Shown: positions 23,183 through 34,771, counted from the stretch's first letter. The stretch: 64,000 nt of DNA from Adenanthera pavonina (GCA_026686845.1 JAIVEN010000016.1:30414001-30478000), one strand, 5' to 3'. Numbers and translations: made by a program. Notes: generated by a model from the letters alone, not told the origin.

Positions 23183-23440
23183 GTGATTTTTTTTTTCAAA
23201 TTTAAACATTGTAATGAGTTATTTCTTTCTTTCTTTCTTTCTTCTCATTTTTTTATTTATTTTTCCTTCTTTTCATTCATTTTTTTTCTTCCTTCTTTCC
23301 CCTTGTTTTTTTTTCTTCTTCTTTTCTTTCTCCCCATTATCATTTTCTTACTTTATTTTTTGTCTTTTTCTTCTTTTTCTTTTCTTTTCTCTTTTGTTTT
23401 GTTTTGTCTTTTCTTTCTTTCTTTTTCTTCTTCTAAAGGT
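23183..23440 (+). repeat. polypyrimidine low-complexity tract
   Basis: TTTCTTTCTTTCTTTC followed by irregular T/C runs up to TTTCTTTTTCTTCTTC. The open frames through it (Phe/Ser/Leu only) are artefacts of composition. Confidence 0.85.
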
Positions 23441-23618
23441 TATGATATTAGATAATTACATCTTCCCTTTCAAAACCATAGAATTCAGCCAAATTATTTA
23501 TCATTCAAGATTGTGGTAGAAGGCACATATAGCTCTAAAGGAGGTAATTTTTATGTGCTTTATAATAATGATAGTTAGGTGATTGATTACATTATTCTTA
23601 TTCCCTCATACAATTAGG

Positions 23619-25280
23619 TGTTAGTTAGGCTTGCTTCCCAAGAGGGGGGTGAATTGGGAAGATTAAAAATTTTCTGCAAAATATCAAAGAGGTGAAGAAT
23701 GCAATATATGATGGTAAAATAGAGTATAAATGAATAATAGTGAAACTAGCAGAAAAGAGAAGAAGACTCAGAAATTTATCCTGGTTCGATCTCTCCACTT
23801 AACCTACGTCCAGTCCCCAAGTCACCACTTGAGATTTTCCACTATTCTGCAAGAATTCAGTGCGCTTCTTGCAAATGCCACAGTACAACGTTTATGGTCT
23901 ATTTTCTAGAGCTTCTCTCAATCCCTTTCTGCACTTTCACAAAGTGCTTCCTAATCCCTTGTGATATCCCCTCACAAGAAAATCTATCTTCCAGATGAAG
24001 ATTAGATTGTTTACAAAGATTAAACTCTCTTAATCAGAGTAAATATGAAGGTTGAAGTACAAGTATTGAAGTGAGAGGGTAAAAGTCTTTGAGTAGAAGA
24101 TTTGGCAGAGTTTCAGTATATACAAAGTTTAATTCGTTACCCACAACTTTAAATATTGTTATATTTATAGATTTAGGTCTCAAATATCCATGAGAGACAA
24201 AATCTATCCGTTGGAGAAGTTATCCAATGGTTACTCTGAAAAACTATATGTTAACTAACTGCATTTAATGCTTCTGACATAGTGAAATTCGAATTTTGAT
24301 TCGTCAACAGATGAATTTCGCAGACACCGAAGGTTAACAGCTTCAACATTGAAATACCGAAGTTCGTCTGTCATGAAGTGAAATTCAAATTTTAAAACTT
24401 AGAAAATGTTTCTGAGTAGTGTCATACGAATTTTCAAGTGGAAAGTTTTTCTGTTAAGTGTGAACAGTGTTTCCAATTTGCTACAGTGCCTTTGGAATTC
24501 AAATTTTGGAACCCCAAAATTTGTCTGTCCGTAGCAGGCTCAAAAAGCACAGTAGTTCATTTACTTCGAAATTCAAATTTTCAAAGAGTGAAATTCATCT
24601 GTCAGAGAGACCTCTTTTCAGACTTACTTTGACATTCGAATTTGTAAACACTGTCATTCGTATGTCAACATGTCATTGTAACAGACTCACAACCTTAGCT
24701 TCTGAAATTCGAATTTTCATGTTCAAAGTTCGTCTGTCAGTGAGCAATTTTGAAACTCAATATAATCTTGATTTCAGATGAACTTTGACATTGTTTCAGA
24801 CGAATTTCTTTAGTTTTCATAAGTTGCATTTTGTCTGAAATTCGAACTTTCAAAACCCAAATTTCGGCTGTTGCCAAAAGCTTCTTTCAGATACTTATGA
24901 AAATCCGAATTTTGGAGAATCAAAATTCATCTGTCAGAGAAGCATCTCTTCAGACTTATTCAGTTTTAACTCGAAATTTGAATTTCCAAAGCCAAAGTTC
25001 GAATTTCCAATATGATAGTTCAATATAAACCTTTCAAACTTCGTCTGTTGGTGGGTGTTTTTCAAATATTCCATGATTTAACACATAATCAAGGTTTTAA
25101 AACTTCTCTCCACTAAATCAAAGTCTTTTACTCAAATTAAAACAAAACTAAGCATTCTACAACAAACTTTGCACAGATTTCTCTAGGATTTCTTCACTTG
25201 AACTCTTTGAACACCCTTGATATGTTTATTCCAAGCTCTTGAGAGTTGATTTGGAATCATTAAAACATCTTGATTCAACA
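23619..25280 (-). mobile_element. 3' LTR of element M
   Basis: On the plus strand TGTTAGTTAGGC...TTGATTCAACA. The U3 motif array spans about 24280-25050 with many AATTCGAATT palindromes and TTCGTCTGTCA units. A TATA-like CTATAAATAT (minus) is at 24161-24170. Confidence 0.92.
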
Positions 25281-25300
25281 TTCTCCTCCTTTTTGATGAT
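25281..25300 (-). other. polypurine tract of element M
   Basis: On the plus strand TTCTCCTCCTTTTTGATGAT; on the minus strand the purine run AAAAAGGAGGAGAA abuts the LTR start TGTTGAATC. Confidence 0.85.
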
Positions 25301-25571
25301 AAAAAAACAACTTACAAACTAGATTAGTACTTGGGTTTGCTTTAACAAGCTCCCCCTCAACATATGCATTATATTTTCAAAAGATATCATATACGGTAAA
25401 TCATGTGAAGAGATTCAAAGAACAAATCATTGCAACCGAGAAACTCTTTCATTTAAACACATGTTGTTTTACAGAGATAGAATTTAAGCAAAGTTCTTCT
25501 AAAATAACCAAATCAAATGCACAGTACAAACAATCAAACAAAACAAACATTAGAAACTCAATACAGCATAC

Positions 25572-25791
25572 CAAGAGGACTCAAGCCTAAGTTCTAATCA
25601 ATCCTTCAATCACTTCTTCTTTGGCTTGGTCTTCTTGCTGTAAGTCTTCCCAGATGGCTCAGCATCAGGCTTTCCAGTTTGCAAGAGGACTCAAGCCTAA
25701 GTTCTAATCAATCCTTCAATCATTTCTTCTTTGTCTTGGTCTTCTTGCTGTAAGTCTTCCCAGATGGCTCAGCAGCAGGCTTTCCAGTTTG
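25572..25791. repeat. 110-bp tandem duplication at the end of ORF3, element M
   Basis: Two direct copies, 25572-25681 and 25682-25791, each begin CAAGAGGACTCAAGCC and end TTTCCAGTTTG. They differ at about 3 positions. The unit covers the last codons of ORF3 (Lys-rich tail and stop) plus about 40 bp downstream. The proximal copy (25682-25791) keeps the true ORF3 end; the distal copy lies in the 3' untranslated part. P and A have a single copy. Confidence 0.9.
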
Positions 25792-27865
25792 CTTACTCTT
25801 CTCCCCCTTTTTGGCATCATCAGGAAGCCCAACAAAATCAACTGGAGTAGGGATCTGAGAGACTGGAATAGCTCAAAGAGGCACAGGAGCAAACGGGATT
25901 TCTGGTTCAACTAGTGCAGGAGGCTCAAAAGGCTCAGGACTTGGTTCTTCATCATCATCAGTGACCTCAAGCAATTCTTGCATTTCCTGCCTGGAAAGAG
26001 CTAATTGAGCTCCCCGTTCCTCTGAAAGTCCATAAGCAGTAAGAGAAAAAGGAGTTGGTTTATCAGAACGAAATATTTCCTCAAGCCTTCTTCTCTGAGC
26101 TTGCAAGAGAGCATTGCAAGCAATAGCTTCAAAATCAACAACAGGCACAATGCTTCTCTCTTCATTGCTAGCAACCTCCAACATTGATGAAGTAGAAATG
26201 GCTGCCACTAGTCTTTTAACTTACTCAGATTCTTGAGTGGAAAGAATTGAATCCTGAGCATCTTCTGGAATGGGCTCATGAGGGCCCGTTTCCTGAGGTC
26301 CTTCTTCTTCCAAACCATAGTCCAAGGGTGGACCAGGACTAGGTGTCCTCATTGCACTAATGGGCTCAGCACCATCTACATCATCATGCTCAAAAGAGGC
26401 TATCTCGAAGGGGCTTGGAGGCTCAGGGGTTGGAGACTGAACAGGCACAGAGAACCCTGGCTGAGGTGGAGCTGATGTGGTAGGAATTGCACTTCGAATT
26501 TCTTCATAGGCATTAGTAACCACTTTCATGTTCTTTGCCAACTGATGAATTTGATCTTGCAGATGAGCAAATTTGACATTTTGCTCATCCCTGATGCTAA
26601 GAACGAGTGTAGATAGGTTGTTATATAACTCAGTGATCTTGGTTGGCTTAGCACAAGAGGAGAGAGTGGTTGGAATGTGAGTAGGCTTGGGGAGATGGGA
26701 TAGGCAGAGAGGGCTGATGAGGAGGTCTGGCAGGAGCTTCAGAAGTACCCTCTTGCTGTTGGGAGGCACCTTCAACAAAGAAAAGATCTTCAGATTTTCC
26801 TGCTCCCTTCTCAATCCATTTTCCTTCACTTCTTTCAATTCTCATCCTTTGAAGTTCTTCCTCCTTAAAGATCTCAGTGGTTTTCCCTTTCCCCTTCTCC
26901 AGATGTTAAATTCTAGTATATTGAAGAATTCTGGAAATGATAGCTGCATAGGGGAGTGTGGAGTCCTTCCTCTGATCCCTTGCCTTGATCATGCTTTGAA
27001 GTATGATATGACCCATGTTGATCAGCTTCCCACGCATGATTGCTGTCATGACATGTGCTTCTACCCTTGTTATCAGATTGAAGCTGCCTCCTTTGTTGAA
27101 TATGATCCTAGACACTATGTAGTATAGGATCCTCACTTGAGTACTGAGGTCTATGGGCTTCAACAAGTTTATGGTTGGCCAGTTTCCCTTTCTTCTAAAC
27201 AATGTCCTCAGAATTGTGCTCTCCTTGTAGTTCAGAAAGGGGCCACGTTCTTCATCAGCAGTATCTTGCCTTGGTATCTCCAACACTTTATTAACAGTCT
27301 CATCTGAGAGCTAGATGGTTCTTGATCTCAAGTTGACCTCCCACTTCCTTTTCTTGCTATTGTATTTTAAGGAGGCTTACCAAGTTTTTATCACTTCATC
27401 ATCATACCTCTCCAATATCTCTAATAGATTTTTATATCTTAGCATCCATATACCAGCATCAAAACTATTAGAGACTAAGAAATCCTCCAAGTTCACACAA
27501 TGTGGCTTGATTACCTTTTTGTTTGCAAACTTGGTCGAATATTCTTCTTGAATATGTAGAGTGCTCCATAATGGCAATGTAGTAAGCTCATATTCTCCAG
27601 ATTCAGTACTTGAGGATGAAGTGGAAGCAACATTCTCAGCAGCAGCAGGAACAGGGACCGAAGGTTCTACTTTCTTAGAGGAAGAAGGTTCAGCTTTCTT
27701 TGATTCTCCCTTTGGTGTAGTTTTCTGGCGTTTAGAAGGAGTTCCCTTGCTGGATTCGGCCTTTCTCTTCGGTTTTTCTCCTTCCTTGGTAGCATATTCA
27801 GATTTGACCGAACGTTTTGGACGAGCCTCTCCTTTGCCAGCTTCAGGATTCTTTACTTCTGCCAT
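25721..27865 (-). pseudogene. SIRE-type ORF3 (envelope-like position) of element M
   Basis: About 715 codons from the ATG at 27865 to a stop after a lysine run near 25721. In order: basic N-terminus (RPKRSVKSEY, KPKRKAESS), Ser/Pro-rich linker, then a conserved globular part (LPLWSTLHIQEEYSTKFANK, ILERYDDEVIKTW). Next come NYKESTILRTLFRRK, FNKGGSFNLITRVE and MRGKLINMGHI, then a helical segment (FAHLQDQIHQLAKNMK), a Pro-rich acidic stretch (SPTPEPPSP), a second helix (RRRLEEIF) and the C-terminal DDAKKGEKS and KTYSKKTKTKKK. There are at least five breaks: a stop after VIKTW, others near 27313, 26905, 26221 and 25873, with frameshifts between. The core resembles the 'putative plant transposon protein' domain found in SIRE ORF3. 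I see no signal peptide, and no clear membrane segment in the reading frame. Confidence 0.78.
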
Positions 27866-28865
27866 CTTTGAGGATGAATGATTCAGAATGAAGCAGAGAT
27901 TATGTTTATAGGGTGCGAAAATCAGTTTAAACGATGGAAGATGAAGATTTTCGGTCAGAATTTAAGAGCATTGAAGAGAGGATTTGAACAGACTTAGAGA
28001 GGAAAAGAGTAGGGTTACGTCTGTTCAAATGAAAACCGTTGGTTTTAATGCAAGTAACCATCTGACAAACAAATTTTGAGGGGTCAAAATTCGAACTTCG
28101 AGCAGTTAAGAGTTTAACCGTTCAGCAAAGCTTACTGACAAACGAATTTTCTTCAGAAAGTTTGTCTAATAGTGGCTTGGTTCAAGCAACACAAGATGAA
28201 CAGACGAACTTTGTTCCAACAAAGTTCAAATTTCGAAAGAGTAAACATCAAACAGCAATCAAATCACCAAACAACAGACGAATTAAGCATGCAAAACTTC
28301 ATCTTTCAAAGATTCAACATTGAGGAGCATGTTTCAACAGACGAATTTTCAAATTAGAAATTCAAATTTCTACACCTTGTAAAAGTTTTCTAACATTCGT
28401 ATATTAAGAGATAAATATCAGTATAATCACATGTTGGACAAACAAAACTTTGAAATTTTTATTCTTGAAAATTCGAATTTTGAAGGGCCAACAGACGAAT
28501 TTTGAGGCTTCACCGAGAACTGTTCCAACTTATAACAAGCTTAAGTTCATCTGTTGGGTATCCAAATTCGAATGTTGAACATGCTAACTTCCTCAAAAAC
28601 TTAATTTTTCAAGGAAATTCATCTAACACACAATCAATATACGAATTTCAGCTTTAAAAACTTACAGAATGGATCCAGAAACTCAGAATTTTTGCCATTT
28701 TCTTCACTTTTTGATTGTTCCATTCTAGTAAGCTCCATTTTTCAGATTTATCAGCATTGAATATCATGAGGAGCACCTGCAACTTAAATTAAACACACTC
28801 CAATGCTGAAGTTAGAACTAATTCAATGTTGAAAAATCTAAAGACAGAATTACACACATATTTAC
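27866..28865 (-). other. pol-to-ORF3 spacer of element M
   Basis: 1000 bp, no ORF. It is rich in the U3 motifs (for example AATTCGAACTTCG near 28089, ACAGACGAA near 28275 and 28337, AAATTCGAATTTT near 28469). A TATA-like CTATAAAC (minus) at about 27905-27912 lies 40 bp before the ORF3 start codon, as in element P. Confidence 0.6.
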
Positions 28866-29591
28866 TTACAGTTCATTGGGATTTACCATGCACAATTCTC
28901 TTCTTATTTTACAATGTCTATCTTTTGATAGAGGCTTTGTCAATATATTAGCTACTTGATCTTCAGTTGGGATGTACTCTAGTCTGATTTCTCCTTTCAA
29001 CACATGATCCCTTATGAAGTGGTGCCTTACTTCAATATGTTTTGTCCTTGAATCCATGACAGGATTTTTTGTGATATTAATGGCACTTTGATTGTCACAC
29101 ATGATTGGTATTTCCTTCATCTCAACCTCAAGATCTTCAAGCTGCTATTTCATCCAGATGATTTGGGTATAACAGCTTCCAGCTGCAACATACTCAGCCT
29201 CTGCTGTGGATAAGGCCACACTGTTTTGCTTCTTGCTAAACCATGAAACCAAGGATCCTCCAAGAAACTGACATGTTCCACTTGTGCTTTTTCTGTCAGT
29301 TTTGGATCCTGCAAAGTCAGCATCAGTGTACCCTTTGAGATCTTCTCCATTGCCCTTAGGATACCAAAGACCCATCTGTGATGTTCCAATTAGATATCTG
29401 AAGATACGTTTCACAGCAATTGCATGGGTCTCCTTGGGACATGATTGGAATCTTACACACATATAGACACTAAACATAATATCAGGTTTGCTGGCAGTTA
29501 GGTATAGTAGGGATCCAATCATTCTTATGTACTGAGTTATGTCAAACATTTTCCCTTTTTCATCCATATCCAGCTTGGTTGCAGTAGCCAT
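28866..29591 (-). pseudogene. RNase H and end of RT, element M
   Basis: This is the C-terminal pol segment: MIGSLLYLTASKPDIMFSVY, CVRFQSCPKETHA, GYTDADFAGS, then SWFSKKQNSVALSTAEAEYV, then CDNQSAINITKNPVMDSRTK and ILTKPLSKDRH, ending NPNEL and TAA near 28866. One stop separates 29145 from 29120 (WMK-stop-QLEDL), and one frame change lies upstream near 29560. It is otherwise well kept. Confidence 0.85.
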
Positions 29592-30574
29592 AGTGTCCCC
29601 ATTGATTTGGCATTTTCCATTCCAAACCTCTTTAGCAATTCCTTCAGATACTTGGATTGGTTGAGGAAGATACCATCTTCACACTGTCTGATTTGCAATC
29701 CAAGGAAGAAGTTGAGTTCACCCATCATGGACATTTCAAACTCCCCCTGCATTAACTTAGAAAAATTCTTGAAAAGAGATTCATTAGTAGCACCAAATAT
29801 GATAACATCAATATAGATTTGAACAATAAGTAAATCTTTATTTTCTTTCTTAGTGAATAAAGTTGTATCTACTTGTACTCTATTAAACCCCTTATCAGTT
29901 AGAAAATTACTCAATCTTTCATACCATGCTTTAGAGGCTTGTTTTAAACTGTAAAGAGCTTTCTTCAGTTTATACATATGGTTTGGTTTTGTAGAATCCT
30001 CAAAACTTGGAGGCTGATCTACAAAAACTTCTTCCATGATATATCAGTTTAGAAAAGCACTCTTCACATCCGTTTGATATAACAAAATATTTTTCATGCA
30101 TGCATATGCTAATAGAATTCTAATTGCTTCTAATCTAGCTACTGGAGCAAAGGTTTCCTCAAAATCAATGCCTTCTTCTTGATTATAACCTTTAGCAACC
30201 AGTCTAGCTTTATTTCTGATGATTGATCCTGATTCATCAAGTTTATTTCTAAAAACCCATTTGGTACCAATGACAAGATGATTTTTGGGTCTAGCAACTA
30301 AATCCCAGACTTGATTTCTTTCAAACTGATTTAATTCATCCTGCATGGCTAGAATCCAGTACTCATCAGTTAAGGCTTCCTCAGTACATTTAGGTTCAAT
30401 TTGCGAGATGAAAGCACAATTAATCATTTAATCCCTTAACTGTTTTCTGGTTCTAACTCTCTCTTGAACATTCCCTATTACTTGATCAACAGGATGATTC
30501 CTTTGATATCTCCAAGCTCTAGGGAGTTCTTGAGACATTTCTTCAATATTTTCATCTTCAAAATTCCTCTCCTG
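29537..30574 (-). pseudogene. reverse transcriptase of element M
   Basis: The copia RT begins with the linker retained after the deletion (EEMSQELPRAWRYQRNHPVD), followed by a stop (CAA to TAA at about 30428). It then runs through INCAFISQIEPKCTEEAL, WVFRNKLDESG, RLVAKGYNQEEGIDFEETFA and SAFLN, with a stop near 30041, to DQPPSFEDSTKPNHMYKLKK. The catalytic YVDD box reads YIDV, so the second catalytic aspartate is lost. This copy cannot encode an active RT. The strand and order agree with gag upstream. Confidence 0.85.
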
Positions 30575-30580
30575 AATTGA
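30570..30580 (-). other. junction of a 1.6-kb deletion in element M (protease and integrase removed)
   Basis: On the minus strand, sequence equivalent to P around 53970 (CTTCCTACATCTCAATCCAG) runs straight into sequence equivalent to P around 55585 (ATTCAGGAGAAAGATTTTGA). The shared string ATTCAGGAG, or CAG.AG, at the join suggests microhomology. Confidence 0.75.
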
Positions 30581-32187
30581 GAGGCAGGAAGAAAACAATG
30601 CAGATAATATTTTTGTTTTGCATGCCTTGGTTGATTATATGATTCGATGTGATGTGATATGTGATCTTTCTTTCTATTTCCATCAGCATGCACAAAATGT
30701 CTCATGTATACATTCTGATTTTTCTTCATAATCTTTTCTTTAACAGCACATGGATTATAGCCAAGTCCAGCTTTTCCTTGTGATATTCTTTGGCTTCCCA
30801 TTAAAGCAAACAACATATCTTTACCTCTAGTAAGTATAAACATGCTTTTTACTAGATATTCATTGGTTTGCTTTAGTTCAATGCATGTTTTAGAGCACAC
30901 AGATTCAGTAATAGGTAGAGAAACAGTTTCAGAAATATTGTGTTGAGATTCTAGTTTGTTAATCTTTTTCTTAGCTTGTTTCAGTTCTTTAACAACCTTA
31001 ACAAACTCATCATGCAGCTCATGAAATGCATCCAGTAATTCAGAATAGGAAGGTTCAGATTCATATACCTCATCTTCTTGATTACTGCTACATGGGATTT
31101 CAGCTTCTTTAGATGCAAGTGCAATGAGACAGATTTTGGCAATTTTATCATCATCTTCTTCTTCTTCATCTGAGTTGTTGTCCCATATTGATGAAATGTA
31201 AGCTCTCTTCTTCTTACCTTTGTCAGCAGCTTTCTTTTCTTTCTCTTGCTTCTTCAGGAACTGTGGACAATCCCATTTGATATGTCCTTGCTTTTTGCAC
31301 TCATAGCAAGTCACAAGCTCTTTTGGTTCCCTCTTGCTATCTCCAGCAGCTCCTTTCTTGAAGATTTTCTTGTTTCTCTTCTTGCTGTAGAATCTTCCAA
31401 ATTTTCTAACCATCATTGCCAGAGTTTCTTCATCTAGCTCCTCTCCATCGTCAGATTCTTCCTCCTTTTCTTCAGCACCTTTCAGAGCAAGGCCTTTCTT
31501 CTTTTTGTCTTGTCCAACTTCCTTGAGAGCTTTGAGTTTTCCTTCATACTCCTCAAGGCTGTCAAAGAGAGCTGTGACAGAGGCCATTCATTCTCCTCTG
31601 GCTTCCTCTATTGCTATTACTTTGGGTTGCCATTTCAGAGGGAGAGCTCTGAGGATCTTTCTGACTTTCTCTGTTTGAGTGTACTCCTTTCCCAGGCTCT
31701 TTAGTTGATTCACAATGAGGGTGAATCTTTTCTGCAGCTCTTTAACACTCTCTCCTTTTGCCATTCTGAAGCTTTCATATTCTGCTATGCATGTATTTAG
31801 TTTGTTTTCCCTAACTCTAGTTGTTCCTTCATTAGCAATTTGCAGGGTGTCCCACATTTCCTCGGCAGTGGAGCATTGGGAGACTCCGTAGAATTTGTCT
31901 TGATTCAAGGCACTGACCAAACAATGTTTTGCCTTGAAATTCAGCAAGACTCTTCTTCTGTCTTCTTCTTTCCATTCAGCTTCTGGCTTCTCTTTGTATT
32001 TTCTATCGTCTTCCAAAGCTATTGGAACAAAATCTCCCTTTTGAATAACTGACCAGATGTCCAGATCAATTGACTCGAGATACATTTGCACCCTCATCTT
32101 CCAGTACCCATAGTGTTCTCCATTGAAGCCAGGTGGTCTATTTGTGTTGTTGCCTTCTGGTAATATACTTTCTCCAAAGCTAGCCAT
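30581..32187 (-). pseudogene. gag of element M
   Basis: Copia gag from the ATG at 32187 (MASFGESILPEGNN). It holds the UBN2-like gag core (PPGFNGEHYGYWKMRVQMYL, CSTAEEMWDTLQ, MAKGESVKELQKRF) with one in-frame stop where TCA became TGA (about 31588). It continues as MASVTALFDSLEEYEG and ends in a CCHC zinc knuckle (CYECKKQGHIKWDC) followed by a Lys-rich tail, an acidic DNNSDEEEEDDD region and a coiled coil (LKQAKKKINKLESQ). Gag packages the element RNA in virus-like particles. Except for the one stop it is nearly intact, better kept than in P. It ends at the deletion junction. Confidence 0.88.
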
Positions 32188-32228
32188 TCTAATTTCCGGA
32201 CTGTGAGATCCTTTGATTGGGAATCCAG

Positions 32229-32240
32229 GCTCTGATACCA
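32229..32240 (-). other. primer binding site of element M
   Basis: The plus strand reads GCTCTGATACCA, so the minus strand reads TGGTATCAGAGC, complementary to the 3' end of initiator-Met tRNA, two bases inside the 5' LTR. Confidence 0.9.
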
Positions 32241-32242
32241 CT

Positions 32243-33903
32243 TGTTAGTTAGGCTGGCTTCCTAAGAGGGGGTGAATTGGGAAGATTAAAAATTTTCTGC
32301 AAAATATCAAAGAGGTGAAGAATGCAATATATGATGGTAAAATAGAGTATAAATGAATAATAGTGAAACTAGCAGAAAAGAAAAGAAGACTCAGAAATTT
32401 ACCTTGGTTCGGTCTCTCCACTTGACCTACGTCTAGTCCCCAAGTCACCACTTGAGATTTTCCACTATTCTACAAGAATTCAGTGGGCTTCTTGTAAATG
32501 CCACAGTATAACGTTTATGGTCTATTTTCTAGAGCTTCTCTCAATCCCTTTCTGCACTTTCACAAAGTGCTTCCTAATCCCTTGTGATATCCCCTCACAA
32601 GAAAATCTATCTTCCAGATGAAGATTAGATTGTTTACAAAGATTAAACTCTCTTAATCAGAGTAAATATGAAGGTTGAAGTACAAGTATTGAAGTGAGAG
32701 GGTAAAAGTCTTTGAGTAGAAGATTTGGCAGAGTTTCAGCATATACAAAGTTTAATTCGTTACCCACAACTTTAAATATTGTTATATTTATAGATTTAGG
32801 TCTCAAATATCCATGAGAGACAAAATCTATCCGTTGGAGAAGTTATCCAACGGTTACTCTGAAAAACTATCTATTAACTAACTGCATTTAATGCTTCTGA
32901 CATAGTGAAATTTGAATTTCGATTCGTCAACAGATGAATTTCGCAGACACCGAAGGTTAACAGCTTCAACATTGAAATACCGAAGTTCGTCTGTCATGAA
33001 GTGAAATTCAAATTTTAAAACTTAGAAAATGTTTCTGAGTAGTGTCATACGAATTTTCAAGTGGAAAGTTTTTCTGTTAAGTGTGAACAGTGTTTCCAAT
33101 TTGCTACAGTGCCTTTGGAATTCAAATTTTGGAACCCCAAAATTTGTCTGTCCGTAGCAGGCTCAAAAAGCACAGTAGTTCATTTACTTCGAAATTCAAA
33201 TTTTCAAAGAGTGAAATTCGTCTGTCAGAGAGACCTCTTTTCAGACTTACTTTGACATTCGAATTTGTAAACACTGTCATTCGTATGTCAACATGTCATT
33301 GTAACAGACTCACAACCTTAGCTTCTGAAATTCGAATTTTCATGTTCAAAGTTCGTCTGTCAGTGAGCAATTTTGAAACTCAATATAATCTTGATTTCAG
33401 ATGAACTTTGACATTGTTTCAGACGAATTTCTTTAGTTTTCATAAGTTGCATTTTGTCTGAAATTCGAACTTTCAAAACCCAAATTTCGTCTGTTGCCAA
33501 AAGCTTCTTTCAGATACTTATGAAAATCCGAATTTTGGAGAATCAAAATTCATCTGTCAGAGAAGCATCTCTTCAGACTTATTCAGTTTTAACTCGAAAT
33601 TCGAATTTCCAAAGCCAAAGTTCGAATTTCCAACATGACAATTCAATATAAACCTTTCAAACTTCGTCTGTTGGTGGGTGTTTTTCAAATATTCCATGAT
33701 TTAACACATAATCAAGGTTTTAAAACTTCTCTCCACTAAATCAAAGTCTTTTACTCAAATTAAAACAAAACTAAGCATTCTACAACAAACTTTGCACAGA
33801 TTTCTCCAGGATTTCTTCACTTGAACTCTTTGAACACCTTTGATATCTTTATTCCAAGCTCTTCAGAGTTGATTTGGAATCATCAAAACTTCTTGATTCA
33901 ACA
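32243..33903 (-). mobile_element. 5' LTR of element M
   Basis: 1661 bp, nearly identical to 23619-25280 (about 30 differences, mostly transitions in CG or TG contexts). The motif array spans about 32910-33680. Confidence 0.92.
32784..32793 (-). promoter_or_regulatory. TATA-like box in 5' LTR of element M
   Basis: The minus strand reads CTATAAATAT. The same position in P is CTATAAATAG (51760-51769), and in the solo LTR at 40404-40413. It separates the motif-rich U3 from R/U5, where retrotransposon transcription would start about 30 bp downstream. Confidence 0.6.
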
Positions 33904-34752
33904 TTAGGATAATATGATATTTTTCTCATTAAATATATGTATTTTTTAATTTTTAGCTTGTGGGGTTTTTGGAACCTCCATGGATGTTTGGATTAATAAA
34001 TTTACCGCGTATTGCGATATGCCTCCGCTGGTATAATAATAAATTATGCGTTTTTTTATGGAAAATATTTTTTTAAATATTTTCTCAAATTTGATAAAGT
34101 TTTGAACAAAAGTATTTCTTTAAATATAATTTTATAATATATTTTGAAGTTATTTTATGTGAGATTTTTAGAAGCTTCCATAAGTATATAAATTAGTTAG
34201 TGAACTCGTGAGATTTTGGGAATCTCCGTGGATTTATTAACATGTAATAAATAAATAGCTAAATAATTTTTATATAATATATATAATTCAATTTTTGAAA
34301 ATAATGAATCTATATAATTTTTCTTAAAAAACACAAACCCTTTGAGATGAGTTTTTACCCAAAACTACGTGGATTTTAATCCTTATATTAGGGTACATAG
34401 GCCCTAGACTCTTATTCTAGGCTAAGTCCATCTTTGTAAATAAATCCATTTCTTTCTTTATTTATTTATTTTTTATTTTTCTTGTTTCTCTATACATGTT
34501 TTATAAAGGTAATTAAAATAATTTTAAGGCCACATTGATTTTATATAATCAACTTAAGGTAACCGTTCTTATGAATGGGTGTTATGGGGTGCCTAACGCC
34601 TTCCCCATAACGCAATGGACTCCCGAACCCTTTATGTTTTGTAGACCATTTTGTTTAAAGGTTTTCCAAAATTCCTCTTTTAAAAATTTTGGTTGTGACT
34701 CTACTTTATTTTAATTTTTCATTTTTGGAAAATTAAAAATTGGGTGCTACAG

Positions 34753-34771
34753 TTTGGCGACTCCACTAGGG
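34753..34771 (+). other. primer binding site of the Tat/Ogre-like element
   Basis: TTTGGCGACTCCACTAGGG, one base after the LTR end GGTGCTACA. The TTGGCGACTC core is characteristic of Tat/Ogre-lineage gypsy elements, which are usually described as primed by an Arg tRNA. Confidence 0.65.

Larger units (their letters stand above)
23614..33908 (-). mobile_element. SIRE-like copia element M, complete ends, internal deletion
   Basis: Element 23619-33903 (10,285 bp), minus strand, with perfect TSD TTAGG at 23614-23618 and 33904-33908. It has 3' LTR 23619-25280, polypurine tract, ORF3, spacer, pol remnant, gag, primer binding site and 5' LTR 32243-33903. The LTRs are 1662 and 1661 bp and differ at about 30 sites by my count (about 2 percent), making this the youngest complete insertion I can date here. 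A 1.6-kb deletion removed protease and integrase. It sits inside the 5' LTR of the Tat/Ogre-like element. Confidence 0.93.
22251..34751 (+). mobile_element. 5' LTR of the Tat/Ogre-like element (split by element M)
   Basis: The LTR is in two pieces, 22251-23618 and 33909-34751, separated by element M and its duplicated TTAGG. Its own length is 2211 bp, TGTGAACACC...GGTGCTACA. The last 90 bp (34660-34751) recur as the 3' LTR stub at 49738-49829. It contains a pyrimidine-rich tract at 23180-23440 and no coding sequence. Confidence 0.7.

Noticed and set aside
23183..23519. Two overlapping open frames of 90 and 101 codons rich in Phe, Ser and Leu
   Set aside because: They lie in a polypyrimidine tract inside an LTR; open only because T/C runs contain no stops.
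24438..24781. ORFs repeated almost identically at 33061-33404
   Set aside because: They lie in the two LTRs of element M, so their similarity reflects LTR identity, not a gene family.
24280..25050. Regularly recurring short motifs that might suggest a CRISPR array
   Set aside because: The units are degenerate, unevenly spaced, in a plant LTR, and there is no cas gene.
27561..27881. Plus-strand ORF of 106 codons (and its counterparts 58244-58591 and 3105-3449 on the minus strand)
   Set aside because: Antisense shadow of the ORF3 N-terminus; the same shadow appears in all three copies because the DNA is related.
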